Assembly (NCBI RefSeq): GCF_900549175.1
Contig: NZ_URNN01000067.1
Coordinates: 1 to 17,513 of the forward strand
Reading direction: 5' to 3'
Length of the DNA stretch: 17,513 nucleotides
From: an uncultured Prevotella sp.
GTDB lineage: Bacteria > Bacteroidota > Bacteroidia > Bacteroidales > Bacteroidaceae
Position numbers and translations under genes: made by a program. Shown one piece after another: positions 6,962 through 12,657 of the stretch. The first letter of the stretch is position 1. Every line of letters begins with the position of its first letter. The notes below the pieces were generated by a model. That model had not been told where the DNA came from and did no database searches. It saw only the letters and a program-made list of their open reading frames with translations.

Positions 6962-7663
6962 TTAGTCGGCTGCCCATGAACCGTCATCCTGGCGGTGGAT
7001 ACGGACAGAGAACTGGTTTGATTTCTTCTCGTGAAATACAATCAGGCGGATTTGTCCGCCGTCTTCATTCATCCATTTTTCTGATCCGCTGTCCACGAAG
7101 CAGTCTATGTATTCCCCATATTTCTCACGGTATCCCTCTGCACTCTTGGCAACAACGGCAGGATCTGTGACTTCATGTCCGAGGAAATCCCTGCGACCGG
7201 CGAACTGCTCTTTCCACGCCTCCAGAGCGGCCTGTTCCTGCGGGCCGAATTGCGGTTCGGCCTTTTCTGCCGGCCGGACGTTCGACATTATCTCATCCCG
7301 TTTCTCTTTCGTGAGAAAAACACCGTTTTCCATCGTTCTTACCGTCCATCCGTCTCCCAAGTTCTGCATGACAAAATACTTTCCTACGGGAGCATCGGGT
7401 TTTTCTTTGTGGAAAAATCCCATAATCATGGTCATTATCCGGCCTTCCACACTCTTCTTACGCGATTCTTCCATTGTCTCCCACTTTTCGAGGTCACCGT
7501 ATGACTGCTGTCCGAAAATGTTGTCCTCGTTGTTGAACTGCTCTTCGTAATAAGCTGCCGCCACCTTGTCGGCTCCGGCATCACCGCCTCCACCGCACGA
7601 AGTTATCATCATAAAGGCCAAGGCCGCCGCGGCCACACATAAATTCTTTGTCAGTCGTATCAT
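6962..7663 (-). CDS. Predicted lipoprotein of unknown function
   Basis: The 233-residue protein starts with a clear lipoprotein signal: MIRLTKNLCVAAAALAFMM followed by the lipobox ITSC at residues 20-23 and a glycine stretch, as in surface-exportable Bacteroidetes lipoproteins. The mature part is hydrophilic, rich in E and K, with no motif I recognise; a segment near residues 155-215 (AWKEQFAGRRDFLGHEV and YREKYGEYIDCFVDSG) appears globular. It lies 48 nt downstream of the membrane protein gene on the same strand, suggesting one operon, and ends just before a strong terminator. Confidence 0.8.
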   Translation of the reverse strand: MIRLTKNLCVAAAALAFMMITSCGGGGDAGADKVAAAYYEEQFNNEDNIFGQQSYGDLEKWETMEESRKKSVEGRIMTMIMGFFHKEKPDAPVGKYFVMQNLGDGWTVRTMENGVFLTKEKRDEIMSNVRPAEKAEPQFGPQEQAALEAWKEQFAGRRDFLGHEVTDPAVVAKSAEGYREKYGEYIDCFVDSGSEKWMNEDGGQIRLIVFHEKKSNQFSVRIHRQDDGSWAAD

Positions 7664-7711
7664 GCTTTTCTAATTTGATGATTTTGACAATTGTTATTCA
7701 TTGATAGTCAT

Positions 7712-8230
7712 TCATTGCACCTGATGCTCTCTTCCGTCTTCCGTCCGGATGTATTTCTCGCCGCAGAAACCCGTACCGGTCTCCTCGGCCTCCTCTTCTG
7801 TTCCGTCGGCATAGGTGACTTTATATTTCTTCTTGCCGTTGCCGCTACTGAAGAACACCTTTACAATGACATAGAGGAAAAGCAGGAGAAGTGCCACCAT
7901 TACGAGCATCATGGCAATGTAGAAAGCCACGAAAGTGAGCACGGCCATGTAGACGGAGTAGCCTATCCTGCCACCCCATCCGCTGAAAGCCTTGATGGTG
8001 GGCCAGCATTTCTTTGCCATATAGGCGAAAAGGCAGAGCAGCAGAATTCCCGCCACCACGTTGAGCATATCGTCACTCATGCTCGTCATCTGCAAAACAA
8101 AGACGATGAGGCTCACGACGGCACCACCAGCAAAAGCATTGATGATAAGTTTTCCGGAAACCGGCTCGTGCGACGGATTAAAACGTGCAAATATCGCATT
8201 GTCCAGTTTATTCATGAATTTCAGTTCCAT
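7712..8230 (-). CDS. Small membrane protein of unknown function
   Basis: The 172-residue protein has about four hydrophobic segments: IINAFAGGAVVSLIVFVLQM (29-48), MLNVVAGILLLCLFAYMA (55-72), and two close segments within VYMAVLTFVAFYIAMMLVMV and ALLLLFLYVIVKVFF. After the last comes a basic patch (GKKKYKV) and an acidic tail (GTEEEAEETGTG), ending KYIRTEDGREHQVQ. Topology with a cytoplasmic tail is inferred from the positive patch. I recognise no family. The minus-strand promoter at 8655-8662 is about 420 nt upstream, leaving room for the structured RNA in its leader. Confidence 0.75.
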   Translation of the reverse strand: MELKFMNKLDNAIFARFNPSHEPVSGKLIINAFAGGAVVSLIVFVLQMTSMSDDMLNVVAGILLLCLFAYMAKKCWPTIKAFSGWGGRIGYSVYMAVLTFVAFYIAMMLVMVALLLLFLYVIVKVFFSSGNGKKKYKVTYADGTEEEAEETGTGFCGEKYIRTEDGREHQVQ

Positions 8231-8283
8231 TGTATGTCTTTAATTGTTTATGAAAAAGGCGTGCAACCATTCTTTCTGCTTGC

Positions 8284-8410
8284 CTAATCTCCGGTTACCG
8301 CCAAGTGACCTGCACGTACAACAAGCACAGAACAGTCCACGCCCTATCAGCGTGAACTTTCAAACTGCTTGTCCTCGTACGTTTTGAATATTGGCGGTAT
8401 TCGAGATTAG
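8284..8410. ncRNA. Candidate structured RNA, rod-like hairpin resembling 6S RNA
   Basis: A 127-nt segment folds almost end to end: 8284-8291 with 8403-8410 (8 bp), 8297-8304 with 8391-8398 (8 bp), 8315-8319 with 8377-8381 (5 bp), 8321-8327 with 8366-8372 (7 bp), 8338-8342 with 8350-8354 (5 bp), around a seven-base loop. The unpaired 8305-8314 and 8382-8390 form a near-symmetric central bubble between a closing stem and a terminal stem, the architecture of 6S RNA; a short Bacteroidetes form (6S-Flavo) is known. Sequence matches were not checked. The strand is undecided. On the plus strand a weak hairpin (8418-8430) follows. A miniature inverted-repeat element is the alternative. Confidence 0.4.
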
Positions 8411-8654
8411 AGAACAAGAGCTAAAAGCTCAATATGTATTTTATCTGTTCATTTCAAGTTTACGGAATGGAAACGCTCTTTCGGTTGATAATTGTGCCGC
8501 ACATCTCAGAGCGGCGAATTTTCAGTCTTAACCTGCGGGATGACGCTCTTCCGAGTGTTCGTTTTCCCTTTTGCGTTCCTTTCGTTTCCTGTCTGTTTTC
8601 CGACCTCCTTTTTTAAGCGTTATTACTTCCGGCCACATTCCGGCCAGCACCCTG

Positions 8655-8662
8655 CAAAGATA
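8655..8662 (-). promoter_or_regulatory. Minus-strand -7 promoter element
   Basis: CAAAGATA on the plus strand reads TATCTTTG on the minus strand, a full match to TAnnTTTG. It would drive transcription leftward, through the hairpin at 8284-8410, into the membrane protein and lipoprotein genes. The -33 element is not clear. Confidence 0.45.
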
Positions 8663-8733
8663 AACTTTTTATTTGAGAATCCGACGTTACTGATAAGAAA
8701 TGTGAAAAAAATCCATATAAATGCCTTATTTCC

Positions 8734-8827
8734 TGCCTTTTTTCGTTCAGCCCCAGCACTTTGCATACGGCATCGCGCAATTTTCAGCGGGAATTGTGGT
8801 AACTTTGTGGGCGATAGAATAAGAAAT
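8734..8827 (+). repeat. Promoter-bearing 94-bp repeat, copy 1
   Basis: Runs from TGCC before a T-run to AAGAAAT and aligns with 10372-10464 over its whole length with scattered mismatches and small indels. Shared blocks include TTTTTCGTTCAGCC, CAGCACTTTGC, TTTTCAGCGG and ATAGAATAAGAAAT (GTAGAATAAGAAAT in copy 2). Each copy carries a plus-strand TAnnTTTG element in the same place. This copy directly precedes the STM3941-like gene. Confidence 0.75.
8800..8807 (+). promoter_or_regulatory. -7 promoter element of the STM3941-like gene
   Basis: TAACTTTG is a full match to TAnnTTTG. Transcription would start around 8814, giving a 16-nt leader to ATG 8830. It is conserved as TACCTTTG in repeat copy 2. 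Confidence 0.6.
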
Positions 8828-8829
8828 AA

Positions 8830-9381
8830 ATGAAACACACCAATAGACAAACGAATGAAACGGTGATAAGAATCTACCAAAGCCTGTGGAAGAACATGCT
8901 GTTGGGCATCTTGTGTCTGGCATTTGCTGTGGGCGGATATTCTATTATTAAAGACGAGGAATGTAACTTAGTGACGAAAGTGTTGGGCGGATGGCTGAAT
9001 GTCATATTCTTCGGTGGCGGCGGATTGTTTGTCATCATCCTTACGCTATACAACAGGATTCGCCGCACTCCGCTTCTGATAATACACGACGACAGACAGG
9101 AAATGTACGTACAACGCAAGGCGGCCTATCATACCGTCAGTTTCGCAGATGTGGAGCGCTTCCGGCTGATAAATGTCTTTAATACCAAACAGATAGCCAT
9201 TGACTACAAGACTGTGCCACTTATAAATAAGTTCGAGGAATCGTCCTGTGTCAGGCAAAGCGTGATGCGCTTTAACTTCAATGCGGTCGGAGCAATAGAG
9301 AGCATCCCTGCCGACCATCTGACGATGAAGGGGAAGGATATTTGCAGACTGTTGAACGAACGCTTAAGTACGGCCACATAG
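8830..9381 (+). CDS. STM3941-like membrane protein
   Basis: The 183-residue protein has two hydrophobic segments, MLLGILCLAFAVGGYSII (24-41) and VIFFGGGGLFVIILTLY (58-74), followed by a soluble C-terminal domain with a PH-like look: RTPLLIIHDDRQEMYVQRK, VSFADVERFRLI and a final GKDICRLLNERL helix. Two membrane helices plus a small PH-like domain is the layout of STM3941-family proteins, whose function is unknown. The gene stands alone behind its own promoter and converges on the KilA-N gene; no terminator hairpin is evident between them. Confidence 0.7.
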   Translation: MKHTNRQTNETVIRIYQSLWKNMLLGILCLAFAVGGYSIIKDEECNLVTKVLGGWLNVIFFGGGGLFVIILTLYNRIRRTPLLIIHDDRQEMYVQRKAAYHTVSFADVERFRLINVFNTKQIAIDYKTVPLINKFEESSCVRQSVMRFNFNAVGAIESIPADHLTMKGKDICRLLNERLSTAT

Positions 9382-9479
9382 AACTTAACGGCAAATAGAA
9401 TTATTCCGACAAGACATAGCAAGTATAGCAATAAGAATAAAATAATATTTCATGTTCTATAGCTCCATGATGTAACCGA

Positions 9480-10298
9480 TTATTTCAACAATTTCCTGTC
9501 GCCGCCGTCGCCACTCTCCAGCACGCTCATCTGCTGTATGGCAATGCGATTGAGCCTGACGAGGCGTTCGCCCTGCGGCAGGCCCTGGCTGATGAACACG
9601 GCGTTGAGGTTCTCCATGTTCGAGAGACAGATAAGCTCGTTGATGGTGGCGTAGTCGCGGATGTTGCCCTTGTGGTCGGGATTGGCCTCGCGCCACTGAC
9701 GGGCCGTCATGCCGAACATCGCCACGTTCAGCACGTCTGCCTCGTTGGCATAGATGATGTTTGCCTGCGCCTGCGTTACCTCCGAGGGGATGAGGTTCTG
9801 CCTGATGGCGTCGGTGTGTATGCGGTAGTTTATCTTCGACAGCTCACGCTTGGCCGACCAGCCGAGCTGCGCCTGCTCCTCGGTTTTCAGGCGCTGGAAC
9901 TCCTCAATCAGATATAGTTTGAAGGAAACGCTGATTGCTGAGCCAAATTCGAAGGCGATGTCCTTATGGGCATATGTTCCGCCGTAGCGGCCTTTTCTCA
10001 CGATAAGCCCTATCGCGTCTGTGCGCTCAATCCATTCCGATGCACTAAGTACGAAAGATGGCAAGCCTGCGCTCTTTCTAAAGTGGTCGAATTCGACCAC
10101 TTTGAAATTGTGGTTGTGGATAATTTCCCATGTGCCGAGAAACTCAATGGTGTAACGTCCCCTTATCCAATTCTTGATTACATCGGCCGCGCGGCTGTCT
10201 CCCTCTTTGGCGGAAGCCATGTCGGTAAGGGATATGTAGTCTTGTTCTTCCCATCGAAGAACTGTTATCTGCGTGTTTTGAACGGTAATCTTCGCCAT
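9480..10298 (-). CDS. KilA-N domain protein
   Basis: ATG 10298 gives MAKITVQNTQITVLRWEEQD and a 272-residue protein; 33 upstream codons in frame overlap its promoter and are rejected. The KilA-N DNA-binding domain spans about residues 10-125, with YISLTDMA, VIKNWIRGRYTIEFLGTWE, FKVVEFDHFRKSAGLPSF, SASEWIERTDAIGLIVRKGR and YGGTYAHKDIAFEF. The C-terminal half (LIEEFQRLKTEE to the end) is a conserved helical region of bacterial KilA-N proteins. The family occurs in phages and as chromosomal orphans; its role here, perhaps regulatory, is unknown. A 24-bp palindrome lies inside the coding sequence at 10080-10103, and a relic of a second copy lies at 10539-10624. Confidence 0.88.
   Translation of the reverse strand: MAKITVQNTQITVLRWEEQDYISLTDMASAKEGDSRAADVIKNWIRGRYTIEFLGTWEIIHNHNFKVVEFDHFRKSAGLPSFVLSASEWIERTDAIGLIVRKGRYGGTYAHKDIAFEFGSAISVSFKLYLIEEFQRLKTEEQAQLGWSAKRELSKINYRIHTDAIRQNLIPSEVTQAQANIIYANEADVLNVAMFGMTARQWREANPDHKGNIRDYATINELICLSNMENLNAVFISQGLPQGERLVRLNRIAIQQMSVLESGDGGDRKLLK
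10080..10103. repeat. Perfect 24-bp palindrome inside the KilA-N gene
   Basis: AAAGTGGTCGAA followed by its exact reverse complement, with no loop. It encodes the stretch KVVEFDHF of the KilA-N domain. The equivalent site in the relic keeps a 14-bp perfect palindrome (TGTCGAATTCGACA, 10568-10581). Confidence 0.85.
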
Positions 10299-10322
10299 CG
10301 TTTTTGTTTTGAAATCCAGCCA

Positions 10323-10330
10323 CAAAGGTA
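10323..10330 (-). promoter_or_regulatory. -7 promoter element of the KilA-N gene
   Basis: The minus strand reads TACCTTTG, a full match to TAnnTTTG. Transcription would start near 10316, about 18 nt before ATG 10298, which supports that start codon. Confidence 0.6.
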
Positions 10331-10371
10331 GCCAAAATCCATGAGAATGTCTCCTCGCCGGGGAACTATCT

Positions 10372-10464
10372 TGCTGTTTTTCGTTCAGCCTCAGCACTTT
10401 GCGGAGAGTGTTGCGCGGTTTTCAGCGGAATTGTTATACCTTTGTAGGCGGTAGAATAAGAAAT
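10372..10464 (+). repeat. Promoter-bearing repeat, copy 2, with orphan -7 element
   Basis: Homologous to 8734-8827 along its length. It keeps a plus-strand TACCTTTG at 10437-10444, but no gene starts directly after it; the next plus-strand gene begins at 10687, past a KilA-N relic. It probably lost the gene it once served, or now gives the GNAT gene a long leader. Confidence 0.7.
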
Positions 10465-10538
10465 GCCTGGCACTGCCTGTTATCCATACGCCTTTGGTGG
10501 AAAGAAGGCGAAGTCGAGCAAAAGACGAGAACCCCACA

Positions 10539-10624
10539 AGACGGCAAACCTGTGCTTCTTCTAAAGTTGTCGAATTCGACACAATTAAAAATTGGGATTG
10601 CGGATGATTTCCCATTATGCTGAT
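10539..10624 (-). pseudogene. Fragment of a second KilA-N gene
   Basis: The plus-strand DNA aligns with about 10057-10141 of the intact KilA-N gene, including TCTAAAG, the CGAATTCGAC palindrome core and GATTTCCCAT. On the minus strand it translates to VEFDNFRRSTGLPS, against VEFDHFRKSAGLPS in the intact protein. About 85 bp survive, with no start, no stop in place and nothing of the C-terminal half, so this is a dead remnant of a diverged paralogue. Confidence 0.75.
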
Positions 10625-10686
10625 AAAGGGTTGAAGATTTCGAGGCGGACTAAAGTTTAATGCAAAAACATAGAGAGAATAGAAAT

Positions 10687-11187
10687 ATGGCAATACCTAC
10701 AAACATCAGATATATACCGCCGTCCGAACGGGATGGTGGGCTTTTGAACAAGCTGACGGCACTTTGGGAGGCGTCCGTGCGTGCCACTCATCATTTCCTG
10801 CGTGAGGCGGACATTGAGAATCTGAAGCCATACGTGACGGAAGGACTGGTAGGCATCAGGCATCTTTATGTAGCCGCCGATGCCGATACCCCGACAGCAT
10901 TTATCGGCATACAGGACGAGAAGATTGAGATGCTTTTCGTTTCGCCACAGCATTTGCGCAAAGGCATCGGCAAACGGCTGGTGGACATGGCGGTAAGGAA
11001 CCACAGTGCCATATTTGTAGACGTGAACGAGCAGAACCCCGACGCAAGGGCTTTTTATGAAAAGTTGGGCTTCGTGGAGTCCGGCAGGACGGAGACGGAC
11101 GGGCAAGGCAACCCATTCCCGATAATTGAAATGAGGCGGAAGGATTTTCCTATACAGACAAGGGATTTATCGACAAAACGAACTTGA
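10687..11187 (+). CDS. GNAT family N-acetyltransferase (YjaB-like)
   Basis: ATG 10687 is preferred over 10660 because the preceding codons match the noncoding leader of the ClbS-like gene. The 166-residue protein has a single GNAT domain: LWEASVRATHHFLREADIE near the N terminus as in YjaB-type enzymes, acetyl-CoA loop LFVSPQHLRKGIGKRLV (83-99) and NPDARAFYEKLGFVESGR (117-134). It should transfer an acetyl group to an amine on an unknown acceptor. The last 15 or so residues (PIQTRDLSTKRT) go beyond the domain and may be a recent read-through extension. No terminator is seen after it. Confidence 0.88.
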   Translation: MAIPTNIRYIPPSERDGGLLNKLTALWEASVRATHHFLREADIENLKPYVTEGLVGIRHLYVAADADTPTAFIGIQDEKIEMLFVSPQHLRKGIGKRLVDMAVRNHSAIFVDVNEQNPDARAFYEKLGFVESGRTETDGQGNPFPIIEMRRKDFPIQTRDLSTKRT

Positions 11188-11194
11188 AAAGTTG

Positions 11195-11290
11195 ACTAAT
11201 CTATTTTAGAAAAGTGTCGATACCCGCAAAAATCTGAAATAAAAAGCGTATTTTTGCACTATCTATTTTAGAAAAGTATCGATACTCGCA
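11195..11290 (+). repeat. Duplicated operator-like sequence before DUF4143 ATPase 2
   Basis: CTATTTTAGAAAAGT, then TCGATAC, then CGCAAA occurs at 11201-11230 and again at 11261-11290, 60 bp apart, with two mismatches; similarity extends a few bases to each side. The second copy contains the palindrome AGTATCGATACT. One copy lies upstream of the -7 element at 11249-11256 and the other at the expected transcription start and leader, an arrangement suited to repression of the ATPase gene. Confidence 0.65.
11249..11256 (+). promoter_or_regulatory. -7 promoter element of DUF4143 ATPase 2
   Basis: TATTTTTG is a full match to TAnnTTTG. Transcription would begin about 11263, inside the second copy of the operator-like repeat and 45 nt before ATG 11308. 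Confidence 0.55.
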
Positions 11291-11307
11291 AATAAATAAA
11301 ATGAATT

Positions 11308-12567
11308 ATGATCATATCACGTGATGCCTATCTTAATAAGTTAATTGCTCATAAGCACAACAGGCTGGTAAAAATTATAACCGGACTTCGCCGCTCGGGC
11401 AAATCGTTCCTGCTGTTCAAGTTGTTCAAATCGCATCTGCTGGACAGCGGAGTAGCTCCATCCCACATCATAGAGATAGAGTTGGATGACCGTATCAACA
11501 AATGGCTGCGCGACCCGGACGCTTGTCTCCAGCATGTGCGGAAGCAGATTGTGGACAACGACATGTACTACCTGCTGATAGACGAGGTGCAGTATATGGC
11601 GGAATTCGAGGATGTGCTTAACAGTTTTCTGCATATCTGCAATTTGGACGTCTACGTCACTGGAAGCAACAGCAAGTTCCTTTCTAAGGATATAATCACT
11701 GAGTTTCGCGGGCGTGGCGATGAGATTCACGTCTACCCCCTGAGCTTCAGCGATTATTACGGCGTTCATCCAGAACTGACATGGGAAGATGCCTGGAACC
11801 AATATTGGAAATATGGCGGTCTGCCGTACGTGGCGACATTATCGGCCGAAGAAGATAAGGTAAGCTATTTGCAGCGGCTGTTCAAGGAGGTTTATGTCAG
11901 GGATATTGTTGAAAGGAACAAGGTGAAGAACGACATGGCACTTGAACGGTTGCTTGACATCATTTCATCGGGCATAGGCTCTCTTACCAATCCGCAGAAG
12001 CTGGCAAACAGTTTCAAAAGTCTTGCACAAGTCAGCCTGTCGGCAGCCACAATCAAATCTTATCTTGACTACATCGAGGATGCTTTCCTTATAAGCAAGG
12101 CTGAGCGGTATGACATCAAGGGGAAGAAGTATCTTTCTACCCCGATAAAATACTATTTCACCGACATCGGACTGCGCAATGCCCGCCTGAATTTCCGTCA
12201 GCAGGAGGAGACTCACATTATGGAAAATATCATCTATAATGAGTTGCTGACAAGAGGCTATCAGGTTGATGTCGGCATCGTGGAAATTTACGAAAAGGGG
12301 GAGACGGGCAAATATGCCCGCAGACAAATTGAGGTTGACTTTGTCGCCAATAAAGGAGAGAACCGTTATTATATCCAGTCGGCGTATTCTCTTCCCACGA
12401 TGGAAAAGATTGTCCAAGAGGAGCGTCCGCTTCGCGGCATCTCCGACTATTTCAAGAAGTTTGTCATTGTGAAGGACAACATCCTGACCCGCCGTGACGA
12501 GAGCGGCCTGATAACCATGGGGCTAAAGACTTTCCTGCTTGACAAAGACAGCCTTGGGGCAGTTTGA
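11308..12567 (+). CDS. AAA ATPase with C-terminal DUF4143 domain (ATPase 2)
   Basis: This 419-residue protein has Walker A GLRRSGKSF (residues 26-34), Walker B YLLIDEVQY, VYVTGSNSKFLSKDI as the sensor segment and GGLPYVATL in the DUF4143 entry region. FKEVYVRDIVERNKV and LDYIEDAFLISKAERYDIKG are typical of the family. The C-terminal nuclease-like core reads EVDFV...YYIQSA: the first acidic residue is kept but the E-x-K motif (YEIKSS in ATPase 1) is replaced by I-Q-S, so metal-dependent cleavage is unlikely. Cellular role unknown; some relatives have been discussed as defence or regulatory ATPases. It is a distant relative of ATPase 1, not a recent copy. Confidence 0.9.
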   Translation: MIISRDAYLNKLIAHKHNRLVKIITGLRRSGKSFLLFKLFKSHLLDSGVAPSHIIEIELDDRINKWLRDPDACLQHVRKQIVDNDMYYLLIDEVQYMAEFEDVLNSFLHICNLDVYVTGSNSKFLSKDIITEFRGRGDEIHVYPLSFSDYYGVHPELTWEDAWNQYWKYGGLPYVATLSAEEDKVSYLQRLFKEVYVRDIVERNKVKNDMALERLLDIISSGIGSLTNPQKLANSFKSLAQVSLSAATIKSYLDYIEDAFLISKAERYDIKGKKYLSTPIKYYFTDIGLRNARLNFRQQEETHIMENIIYNELLTRGYQVDVGIVEIYEKGETGKYARRQIEVDFVANKGENRYYIQSAYSLPTMEKIVQEERPLRGISDYFKKFVIVKDNILTRRDESGLITMGLKTFLLDKDSLGAV

Positions 12568-12601
12568 TGTACGTTTTAATAATCTGAAAAATATAATAAT
12601 T

Positions 12602-12643
12602 ATGCCATACATATCAATAGAAAACGGAACGGCTGATTTTTAA
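12602..12643 (+). pseudogene. Possible gene-start relic (MPYISIENGTADF)
   Basis: A 13-codon frame with an AT-rich leader encodes MPYISIENGTADF and stops at TAA 12641-12643. From memory it resembles the opening of small alpha/beta hydrolases (MPY...ENGTADxYYED), so it may be the broken start of such a gene left between ATPase 2 and the GNAT-Vat fusion. The match is too short to be sure. Confidence 0.25.
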
Positions 12644-12657
12644 ACATAAAACAGGTT

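Larger units (their letters stand above)
8231..8829. other. 599-nt region without a protein gene
   Basis: Apart from the hairpin at 8284-8410, this gap holds two divergent promoter-like elements (minus 8655-8662, plus 8800-8807) and the first copy of a 94-bp repeat (8734-8827). Short open frames here lack family features. The stretch 8440-8640 shows nothing I can identify beyond a GGCC-rich repeat (TTCCGGCC twice at about 8628-8645). Confidence 0.6.

Noticed and set aside
7691..8287. Plus-strand open frame opposite the membrane protein gene
   Set aside because: Histidine- and glutamate-rich translation typical of an antisense frame; the minus strand gives a coherent membrane protein with a usable start.
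8284..8410. Inverted repeat read as a transposable miniature element
   Set aside because: Not fully excluded, but complementarity continues through the whole interior and no target duplication is seen at the ends, which fits a structured RNA better.
8434..8833. Short plus-strand frames in the noncoding gap (8434-8616, 8492-8833)
   Set aside because: They run across promoter elements and the repeat, and their translations lack any protein-like pattern.
10299..10397. Longer start for the KilA-N gene at 10397
   Set aside because: The extra 33 codons overlap the minus-strand TACCTTTG promoter and the 93-bp repeat; the conserved protein begins MAKITVQN.
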